Shown here: positions 58,660 through 64,000 of the stretch, in pieces
How positions within the stretch are numbered: position 1 is the first letter of the stretch
How the letters are laid out: each line of letters starts with the position of its first letter
Source of the DNA: Arthrobacter sp. MA-N2
GTDB lineage: Bacteria; Actinomycetota; Actinomycetes; Actinomycetales; Micrococcaceae
Assembly (NCBI RefSeq): GCF_000517125.1
Contig: NZ_KI912155.1
Location: 621,707-685,706 of the forward strand
Direction: 5' to 3'
DNA length: 64,000 nt
Made by a program: the position numbers and the translations under genes
Notes under the pieces: model-generated
Told to the model about the DNA's origin: nothing
Databases searched by the model: none
What the model saw: only the letters and a program-made list of their open reading frames with translations

Positions 58660-58875
58660 CTAAGCCGCATCCTGAGGCGCACCGTCGAGCATTGAGCGGA
58701 TCGCGCTCGTGGGGATGAAGATCCGGCTGCCGATTCGCAGCGTCTTGATCCCGCCTTCCCGGACGAATTGGTAGGCCTGGCTGCGGCCGCACCCCATGAC
58801 GAGCCTGAACTCATCGACGGATGCCGTCGGCTTGGCGAGGATCGCCTGAACCTCTTTCGAGTACTGAGCTTCCAC
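58660..58875 (-). CDS. Helix-turn-helix (AlpA/excisionase-like) protein
   Basis: A 71-residue protein. SVDEFRLVMGCGRSQAYQFVREGGIKTLR plus the wing GSRIFIPTSAIRSML give a winged helix-turn-helix of the HTH_17 type. It is the first gene of the leftward operon and likely acts as Cro-like regulator or excisionase. Confidence 0.75.
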   Translation of the reverse strand: MEAQYSKEVQAILAKPTASVDEFRLVMGCGRSQAYQFVREGGIKTLRIGSRIFIPTSAIRSMLDGAPQDAA

Positions 58876-59013
58876 ATCTGCCCCCTGTCTAGCATTTAGT
58901 TACCTAGCAAGCTTTTCCTTGCAAAATCGACATTACACATGCTTTCCAGTCTTTGCAAGTGCTTTCTTGTGTGGCAAGATAATTCTTGACGAGACGCCAA
59001 TGTTGGGAGTGCA
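58876..59013. promoter_or_regulatory. Genetic switch region between divergent HTH and repressor genes
   Basis: CTTGCAAA (58918-58925) and TTTGCAAG (58952-58959) form inverted sites; CTTGTGTGGCAAG (58966-58978) is a third partial copy. A leftward promoter (TTGCAA, 16 bp, TAACTA) and a rightward one (TTGCAA, 19 bp, GATAAT at 58978-58983) overlap them, so one repressor could control both. Confidence 0.6.
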
Positions 59014-59469
59014 ATGAGCTGGGATATGTCGAGGATCGTGGGCCACAATGCAAGGGCCCGACGCTTGGAACTTGGGATGGACGTCCCTACGTTCGGCGCC
59101 AGGATGGAGGAGGTCCTGGAAAAGCCGTGGAAGCGTCAGACCGTCTCCGCCATGGAGAACGGGGATAGAGCCATGACAGCCAATGACCTTGTGGCCATCG
59201 CGCACGTTCTGGAGAAGACACCCGCAATGCTGCTGGTTCCCCCACTGGAGGCCGACGACATCCAAGTTGGAAGCCTCAAACTCGAACCACGCGCCCTTAT
59301 GTCGGGCTCGATGGAGGGCGAATTCGCCGGCCTGCTACTGCAACTCATGGATGAGGTGCGGGACGCCTATGCGGCAGTTGGGATCGCCCAGCGTCAGCTG
59401 GAGAACAGCGTCAGGCTGCCGCTGGAGGACATGGACAAACGTATTACCGAAACACTCAGCAGGATTTGA
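59014..59469 (+). CDS. XRE-family repressor (probable immunity repressor)
   Basis: A 151-residue protein. The HTH is residues about 8-60 (IVGHNARARRLELGMDVPTFG, KRQTVSAMENGDRAMTANDLV). The C-terminal half is helical and ends in an oligomerisation-like segment (LLLQLMDEVRDAYAAVGIAQRQLENSVRL). No LexA-type protease motif is seen, so induction would need an antirepressor, which the element encodes. It is read toward the integrase, 11 bp away. Confidence 0.85.
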   Translation: MSWDMSRIVGHNARARRLELGMDVPTFGARMEEVLEKPWKRQTVSAMENGDRAMTANDLVAIAHVLEKTPAMLLVPPLEADDIQVGSLKLEPRALMSGSMEGEFAGLLLQLMDEVRDAYAAVGIAQRQLENSVRLPLEDMDKRITETLSRI

Positions 59470-59480
59470 GAGGTGGAGCA

Positions 59481-60749
59481 ATGGCGAAAGTAACTAGGCG
59501 GTGTGGTTGCCGCGACGAGACGGGCAAGCAGTATGGGGCCAACTGCCCCAAGCTCAAGAACTACCGGCACGGCACCTGGGGTTTCCGCCTCTCGGCCGGC
59601 TTCGACCCCGTCAACGGCAAACGACGCTATGTGAGCGACTACAGCTACACCTCGTCCGGTGACGCGGAGGAGGCGATGCGGGAGGCTGAGAAAGAACTCC
59701 GCGGGCAGGTCTACGACTTCAAAAAGACGACGGCGGCCGCCTACATCACGGAATGGCTCGACGCCCAGGAGGTGCACGAGCAACTCAAACCGTCCACGCT
59801 GCGCATGTACAAAAGCTACGTAGCCAAGGACATCGTCCCCGCCTTCGGTGCCAAGCTGCTCCTGCGGGATCTGCGGCGTGCGCACGTGGCCGGTCTGATC
59901 AAGGCCCTACAGGATTCCGGACGCGGCGCCGTGACCATCAAGCGCATTCATGCGACCCTCTCCAGCGCCCTGACTGACGCTGTGCAGGACGGGCTGATTG
60001 CCGAGAACGTGGCCGCCGGCGCTCGCCTGCCCAAGGTCGAAAAGAGCAAGGTCAAGGTGTGGGAGCCGGGAGACGCTGGAAAGTTCCTTGACTTCATCGC
60101 AGGCTATGAGAACGTGGACAGCCACGGCCGTCCCAACGGCAAGGTCGGGCATCGCCTCGCCGCGCTGTTCGAGGTGGCCATTTTGTCAGGCATGCGCCGC
60201 GGCGAGCTGTGCGGGCTGCGCTGGCAGGATCTGGACCTGCCCGGCCGGAGGCTGGTCGTCCGGGTCCAGCTGGTCCAGGTCGGCAAGGTCGTCGTTGAGG
60301 GCACCATCAAGACCGACGCCGGGCAAGACCGCGTGGTCGCACTCTCCGATCGCGCCGTAGCTGCGCTGATCGCGTGGCAGTTCCAGCAACAGCAGGAACG
60401 CCAGACATGGGCCGACGCGTACACGGAATCAGGCAGGGTGTTCACGTACGAGGACGGCCGCCAGCTACGTCCGGGTTACGTGTCCAAGCTGCTCGAGCTC
60501 ATGGTGACCAAAGCCGGACTGCCGATGATGAGGCTGCACGATCTGCGGCACCTGCACGCGTCGCTGATGCTCGCCAGCGGCCAGGATCTGGCCATCGTGT
60601 CCAAGTCCATGGGCCACTCGAACAGCCAGATCACCCGGGATCTCTACGCCCACTTGGTGGGCGACGCGGCCCGCAACGCAGTCGAAGGTGCGGCGTCTTT
60701 GCTACCAGCACGCAGGAGTGTGCTCACAACTGTGATCACCGAGCAATAA
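59481..60749 (+). CDS. Tyrosine recombinase (integrase)
   Basis: A 422-residue integrase. The N-terminus has an arm-binding-type domain with three or four cysteines (RCGCRDETGKQYGANCPKL) before the AP2-like HGTWGFRLSAGFDP; a SAM-like core-binding domain follows; catalytic residues are in ILSGMRRGELCGLRW (Arg), the HDLRHLHASLML block (His-x2-Arg) and MGHSNSQITRDLYAHL (Tyr). It ends 66 bp from attR and next to tRNA-Tyr, the expected arrangement. Start at 59481 has a GGTGGAG site. Confidence 0.95.
   Translation: MAKVTRRCGCRDETGKQYGANCPKLKNYRHGTWGFRLSAGFDPVNGKRRYVSDYSYTSSGDAEEAMREAEKELRGQVYDFKKTTAAAYITEWLDAQEVHEQLKPSTLRMYKSYVAKDIVPAFGAKLLLRDLRRAHVAGLIKALQDSGRGAVTIKRIHATLSSALTDAVQDGLIAENVAAGARLPKVEKSKVKVWEPGDAGKFLDFIAGYENVDSHGRPNGKVGHRLAALFEVAILSGMRRGELCGLRWQDLDLPGRRLVVRVQLVQVGKVVVEGTIKTDAGQDRVVALSDRAVAALIAWQFQQQQERQTWADAYTESGRVFTYEDGRQLRPGYVSKLLELMVTKAGLPMMRLHDLRHLHASLMLASGQDLAIVSKSMGHSNSQITRDLYAHLVGDAARNAVEGAASLLPARRSVLTTVITEQ
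60718..60740 (+). promoter_or_regulatory. Bipartite GTGCTCAC site S4 (near attR)
   Basis: GTGTGCTCAC, four bases, GTGATCAC. It overlaps the last codons of the integrase gene, 73 bp inside attR, and is nearly identical to the reversed S2. Confidence 0.65.
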
Positions 60750-60752
60750 AAA

Positions 60753-60790
60753 AGACCCACCGGAACCTCCGAAGAGATCCCAGCGGGTCT
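60753..60790. terminator. Possible integrase terminator
   Basis: Stem AGACCC / GGGTCT with additional base pairs inside, right after the integrase stop and preceded by an A-run. It is close to the tRNA-Tyr on the other strand. Confidence 0.5.
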
Positions 60791-60812
60791 AAGTTTCCCG
60801 GAATTCCGGGGA

Positions 60813-60865
60813 TGTGGCAGATGAGGGATTCGAACCCCCGTAGGCGTTGCCAGCTGATTTACAGT
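60813..60865. repeat. attR: 3' end of tRNA-Tyr
   Basis: Same 53 bp as 47070-47122; here it lies within the complete tRNA-Tyr gene, so integration restored the tRNA. Confidence 0.95.
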
Positions 60866-60896
60866 CAGCCCCCTTTGGCCGCTCGGGTAATCTGCC
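60815..60896 (-). tRNA. tRNA-Tyr(GTA)
   Basis: Minus-strand class II tRNA of 82 nt: acceptor GGCAGAT/ATCTGCC, anticodon loop CTGTAAA with anticodon GTA, a long variable arm and T-arm GGGGG-TTCGAAT-CCCTC-type. No CCA is encoded. It is the attachment site of the integrative element, and its 3' part is duplicated at 47070. Confidence 0.95.
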
Positions 60897-61030
60897 GAAC
60901 TTCAAAAGAAGTCACTCCCGATCATCGTTTCGTTTCCGATCCGGTAAGCGCGAGCAAGACAACCTTACAGAACTTCCGCCGAAGAATCGAATCGAGGCCC
61001 CGAAGCCTCAAAATCAGCCGAAAGCTGAGG

Positions 61031-61258
61031 CTACCCGAGGATTCGACCCGCCAGCTTCGCCTCGAAACTGGCGGCCTGCTCGAGCGTGATTTGGTTGAGC
61101 TGCACAGCCCGCAACAAGTCCGCGTGAACGCCATCCAGCCTGGACGCCGCGTCCGGGACCGGGCTCAGGACCACGGAGGCCGCCAGCGCGGCGGCCGCAA
61201 CCGCGCTTGCGGCGGTGGCGGCTGACTTGGTGACGTATCGGACGGCCTGGTGGCTCAT
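61031..61258 (-). CDS. Small hydrophobic-segment protein, unknown function
   Basis: A 75-residue protein with an AAGGGGAG ribosome site just before the ATG at 61258. After a basic start (MSHQAVRYVTKSAATAA) a hydrophobic segment (about residues 15-35) may anchor or export it; the rest is a helix (DGVHADLLRAVQLNQITLEQAASFEAKLAG). No family recognised. A much longer frame in the same direction through yajQ is not the gene. Confidence 0.62.
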   Translation of the reverse strand: MSHQAVRYVTKSAATAASAVAAAALAASVVLSPVPDAASRLDGVHADLLRAVQLNQITLEQAASFEAKLAGRILG

Positions 61259-61456
61259 GGCACTCCCCTTCAGGATGAACGTTTGCAACTGGTACAACTC
61301 TGAACGTGCCGCCTCGGTTCCGGCCATGTGTGTGCTGTGAGCGAACTGTGAACACACGGCACACGCCGGGCGCTTCCGTACTAGGCTGGATGGCAGACAA
61401 AACCGCCCGTTTCCGGGCCAACCCACCGGGCCAACCCACCAATCAGAAGGAGAGTC

Positions 61457-61948
61457 ATGGCAGGCGAATCCACGTTCGACGTCGTCAGCAAGGTAGACAA
61501 GCAGGAAGTCGCCAACGCGCTGCACCAGTCCCAGAAGGAAATTGCCCAGCGCTACGATTTCAAGGGCGTTGGGGCGGAGATCGACTTCAGCGGCGAGAAG
61601 ATCCTCATGAAGGCCAACTCTGAGGACCGCATCCTCGCTGTCCTGGACGTGTTCCAGTCCAAGCTCATCAAGCGCGGAATCTCCCTGAAGTCCCTCGACC
61701 AGGGCGAGCCCTATCCCTCCGGCAAGGAGTTCCGACTGGAATGCTCCATCAAGGAGGGCATTGCCCAGGATATCGCGAAGAAGATCAACAAGATCATCCG
61801 CGACGAGGCCCCGAAGTCCGTCAAGTCGCAGATCCAGGGCGACGAACTCCGCGTCTCTTCGAAGTCCCGCGATGACCTGCAGGAAACCATGAACATCCTG
61901 AAGAAGTTCGAAGAGGCCGATCTCCAGTTCGTGAACTTCCGCAGCTAA
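61457..61948 (+). CDS. yajQ: YajQ-family nucleotide-binding protein
   Basis: A 163-residue protein of the YajQ family: ESTFDVVSKVDKQEVANALHQ, IAQRYDFKGVGAEIDFSGEK, and SVKSQIQGDELRVSSKSRDDLQ. Members bind tRNA or nucleotides, and in Xanthomonas cyclic di-GMP. It stands alone, with an AGGAGAG site upstream. Confidence 0.93.
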   Translation: MAGESTFDVVSKVDKQEVANALHQSQKEIAQRYDFKGVGAEIDFSGEKILMKANSEDRILAVLDVFQSKLIKRGISLKSLDQGEPYPSGKEFRLECSIKEGIAQDIAKKINKIIRDEAPKSVKSQIQGDELRVSSKSRDDLQETMNILKKFEEADLQFVNFRS

Positions 61949-61983
61949 GGTTTTGCTGCGGCCCAGGCTGCGATCCTGAAGTG

Positions 61984-62028
61984 CGACGACGGCGCGTTGC
62001 CCCCTGAGCGGGCAACGCGCCGTCGTCG
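61984..62028. terminator. Strong terminator after yajQ
   Basis: An 18-19 bp stem, CGACGACGGCGCGTTGCCC / GGGCAACGCGCCGTCGTCG, with a seven-base loop, 35 bp after the yajQ stop. Confidence 0.88.
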
Positions 62029-62218
62029 TAAATAGGGTTAGGCGCGTCACGCCAGGCAACTTTTTGGGGTCGAGATCTGGCGAAGACCCCGGGATTCCGC
62101 AACTGGCCCGATCCGCGGAGGTCAAAAGACTGCCGCGCGTGACAACCACCCCTGCGCCATCTCAAAATAATTACGACACGTTTCTTTTGCGCAATACCAA
62201 GAAGCAGGTACTGTCTTC

Positions 62219-62232
62219 TTAGGCGAGCCTAA
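62219..62232. promoter_or_regulatory. DtxR/IdeR-type iron box upstream of efeU
   Basis: TTAGGCGAGCCTAA is a near-perfect dyad (TTAGG, CGAG, CCTAA) of the DtxR/IdeR iron-box form (TTAGG..AGCCTAA). It lies 29 bp before the efeU start, so iron should repress the operon. The rest of the 312-bp gap 61949-62260 holds the yajQ terminator and no gene. Confidence 0.75.
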
Positions 62233-62260
62233 GTGTGGCTCCCCTAACGAAAGATTCCAC

Positions 62261-63127
62261 ATGACCGCGAACTTCCTGATCGGCCTGCGCGAAGGCCTTG
62301 AAGCCACACTCGTTGTCGTCCTGCTCATGGCCTATCTGGTCAAGACCGGACGCCGCTCCCTGCTCCCCCGGATGTGGGCCGGAGTCGGCATCGCCGTCGC
62401 AGTGTCCATCGCTTTCGGCGCACTGCTCACCTTCGGCCCTCGGGGACTGACCTTCGCGGCGCAAGAGGCGATCGGAGGCGGACTCTCGATCGCCGCCGTC
62501 GCACTCGTCACCTGGATGGTCTTCTGGATGGCGCGCACTGCCCGCAGCCTGGGCGGCGAGCTCAGGTCCCAGGTGGACAAGATGGCCGGAGGCGCCGCGT
62601 GGGGCCTCGTTGTCGTGGCAGCGCTCGCTGTAGGCCGCGAAGGACTTGAGACAGCGCTGTTCCTCTGGGCCGCGGCGCAGGCAGCCGGCCAGTCAACGCA
62701 GCCACTGATCGGCGCGTTGCTGGGCTTGGCCGTTGCCGCCGGGATCGGGTACCTCCTCCACCGCGGAGTCCTCAAGGTCAACCTCTCGCGGTTCTTCACC
62801 TGGACCGGCGTCGGACTCATCGTGATCGCCGGCGGCGTGCTTGCCTATGGCATCCACGACCTCCAGGAAGCCGGGATCCTGCCCGGCCTCCACAGCCTCG
62901 CGTTCGACGTCTCCGCCGCCATCCCGCCGTCGTCCTGGTACGGCACCCTGCTAAAGGGCACCCTCAACCTGTCTCCGGCCACCACTTGGCTCGAAGCAGG
63001 AGCCTGGCTCCTGTACGTGGTGCCGGTGCTCATCGTATACATCCGCGCCAACAGTTCAGCTCCGGGAACGTCCTCCGGTGCCGGCAAGGACAGCGCCCGC
63101 ACTTCCCAGGCCGCCGAAGCCGCCTAG
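62261..63127 (+). CDS. efeU: Iron permease EfeU (FTR1 family)
   Basis: A 288-residue membrane protein with about seven helices. The two REGLE-type iron motifs are LREGLEATLVVV near residue 9 and GREGLETALFLWA near residue 125; both are diagnostic of the Ftr1/EfeU iron channel. It imports iron with EfeO and EfeB. The start at 62261 follows the iron box; efeO begins 34 bp downstream. The C-terminal tail is Ser/Ala-rich. Confidence 0.94.
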   Translation: MTANFLIGLREGLEATLVVVLLMAYLVKTGRRSLLPRMWAGVGIAVAVSIAFGALLTFGPRGLTFAAQEAIGGGLSIAAVALVTWMVFWMARTARSLGGELRSQVDKMAGGAAWGLVVVAALAVGREGLETALFLWAAAQAAGQSTQPLIGALLGLAVAAGIGYLLHRGVLKVNLSRFFTWTGVGLIVIAGGVLAYGIHDLQEAGILPGLHSLAFDVSAAIPPSSWYGTLLKGTLNLSPATTWLEAGAWLLYVVPVLIVYIRANSSAPGTSSGAGKDSARTSQAAEAA

Positions 63128-63161
63128 CCTTCCCCCCACACCAAAGACAGAAGGAAACCGC

Positions 63162-64000
63162 ATGCCTGGCACCCCCCTGCCCAAAATGACCTTGCCCAAA
63201 ATGACGTCCCGCCGTCGGAAATGTTTCTCCCTGGCAGCCGCGGCCGCGGCCGTTCCTCTGGTCCTCGCGGGCTGCACCGACAACGCACAGACTTCCGGCC
63301 CGAGCGCCTCCGCCGGACCGATCCAGGTCACCAGCACCACCGCCGAGTGCAAAGTTTCCACCGGAAGCGTCCCGAGCGGCAACCTGAGCTTCGCGGTCAA
63401 GAACGAGGGCACGGAAGTCACGGAGTTCTATCTTTTGGCCGAGGACGGCCTGCGAATCGTCGGCGAAGTGGAGAACATCGGTCCCGGCCTGACCCGCAAC
63501 CTGGTAGTGACCGCTCCCGCCGGCAAATACACCACCGCGTGCAAGCCCGGCATGCAGGGCGACGGCATCCGATCCGCCTTCGAGGTCACGGATTCCGGAA
63601 ACAAAACCGCCGTCGACGCCGATTTCCAGAAGCTCGTGGACACCGGCGTCCAGCAATACACCGCCTACGTCAAAGACCAGACAGAGCAGCTCGTCACCGG
63701 CACCAAGGCTTTCGCCGACGCCTACGCCTCGGGCGATACCACCAAGGCACGCGAGCTCTACGCGGCAACCCGCATGCACTGGGAGCGGATAGAACCCGTC
63801 GCGGAATCCTTCGGCGATCTTGATCCCAAGCTCGACGCCCGCGAAGCAGACCTCGAGCCCGGCCAGGAATGGACCGGTTGGCACCGCGCGGAGAAGGACC
63901 TGTTCCCGCCCACTGGCTACACGGCACTGACCGCGGCCGAACGTGCCAAGATCGCCGCGCAGCTCGTGGCCGATACCGAGGAACTCGGCAAGCGCACCCG
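63162..64000 (+). CDS. efeO: EfeO iron-binding protein (5' part)
   Basis: Open from ATG 63162 to the end of the window, 279 residues. A lipoprotein signal peptide with lipobox VLAGC (about residues 30-38) follows a repeated LPKMT leader. The cupredoxin-like N-terminal domain (ISFAVKNEGTEVTEFYLLAEDG-type) is followed by the M75/imelysin domain: the metal motif HWERIEPVAESFGDLD and the WHRAEKDLF segment. It captures iron outside the cell and hands it to EfeU. The gene continues beyond the window; efeB is expected next. Confidence 0.92.
   Translation, partial: MPGTPLPKMTLPKMTSRRRKCFSLAAAAAAVPLVLAGCTDNAQTSGPSASAGPIQVTSTTAECKVSTGSVPSGNLSFAVKNEGTEVTEFYLLAEDGLRIVGEVENIGPGLTRNLVVTAPAGKYTTACKPGMQGDGIRSAFEVTDSGNKTAVDADFQKLVDTGVQQYTAYVKDQTEQLVTGTKAFADAYASGDTTKARELYAATRMHWERIEPVAESFGDLDPKLDAREADLEPGQEWTGWHRAEKDLFPPTGYTALTAAERAKIAAQLVADTEELGKRT

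Larger units (their letters stand above)
47070..60865. mobile_element. Integrative element in tRNA-Tyr (reduced prophage or phage satellite)
   Basis: About 13.8 kb bounded by 53-bp direct repeats, the right one inside intact tRNA-Tyr(GTA). A tyrosine integrase gene ends 66 bp from attR. Leftward operon 58875-50005: HTH protein, small protein, Bro-N/KilAC antirepressor, replication protein with iteron-like repeats, three small or unknown proteins, a HTH protein, a coiled-coil protein, a 78-aa protein, an HK97-gp10-like protein, and a tape-measure protein. Cargo from 47.3 to 49.8 kb follows. I find no terminase, portal, capsid, maturation protease, tail sheath, tail-tube or lysis gene. It could be a phage satellite or a shrunken prophage. 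Confidence 0.93.

Noticed and set aside
61031..62149. Long minus-strand open frame running through yajQ
   Set aside because: It is antisense to a clear yajQ gene; only its last 75 residues have a ribosome site and sensible composition, and I annotated that part alone.
1..64000. CRISPR array
   Set aside because: No regularly spaced repeats with unique spacers and no cas-like gene were seen; the repeats here are palindromic, dispersed or short tandem units.

Overview
The window is high-GC, densely coded actinobacterial chromosome. Gene content and order point to the Micrococcaceae, most likely Arthrobacter or a close relative: a Nudix/histidine-phosphatase gene beside thyA-folA, hadA-hadB-like hotdog genes leading into an MFS gene and murB, MetB with a CBS-domain cystathionine beta-synthase, a divergent ROK regulator and GH13 glucosidase, and efeU-efeO. 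No 16S rRNA or other species marker is present, so the genus is an inference.

Layout. 0-10 kb: partial Nudix/phosphatase, thyA, folA, asd, a decayed winged-helix gene, murB, an MFS exporter, two hotdog dehydratase genes and a FAD monooxygenase. 10.3-11.9 kb: an IS3-family element inside a cluster of short repeats. 12-17 kb: a CitE-like lyase and a four-gene sulfonate/taurine-type operon (lipoprotein, ATPase, permease, TauD-like dioxygenase). 17-25 kb: aldo/keto reductase, GH13 glucosidase with its divergent ROK regulator, Na+/H+ antiporter, NAD(P)-binding protein and a LysM surface protein after an AT-rich leader. 25-34 kb: VOC and VanZ proteins, tRNA-Met, tRNA-Thr, a DEAD-box helicase with a long structured leader, MOSC protein, a KdpDE-like two-component system and a glutaryl-CoA-type dehydrogenase. 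34-47 kb: MFS/HxlR pair, metB-cbs, a large permease, VOC proteins, AlkA-type glycosylase, a nuclease-like protein, acyl-CoA synthetase, thioredoxin and thioesterase.

47.07-60.87 kb is an integrative element of about 13.8 kb in the 3' end of tRNA-Tyr(GTA), bounded by 53-bp perfect direct repeats (attL 47070-47122, attR 60813-60865). It has a tyrosine integrase and an XRE repressor transcribed rightward. A long, translationally coupled leftward operon carries a HTH protein, a Bro-N/KilAC antirepressor, a replication protein with iteron-like repeats inside its gene, small phage proteins, an HK97-gp10-like protein and a 951-aa tape-measure protein. A cargo block follows (DUF2335-like membrane protein, lipoprotein, membrane coiled-coil protein, tRNA-like gene). 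I find no terminase, portal, capsid, protease or lysin, so it is either a reduced prophage or a phage satellite that keeps tail functions. Four copies of a bipartite GTGCTCAC site sit near both ends and on both sides of the tail module.

60.9-64 kb: chromosome resumes with a small exported or membrane protein, YajQ and the efeUO ferrous iron uptake operon under a DtxR/IdeR-type box; efeO runs off the window.

Four families of intergenic repeats recur: A (four copies, one a 54-bp perfect palindrome), B (three copies, two flanking a nuclease-like gene), C (around the IS) and D (two copies flanking the VOC-VanZ pair).
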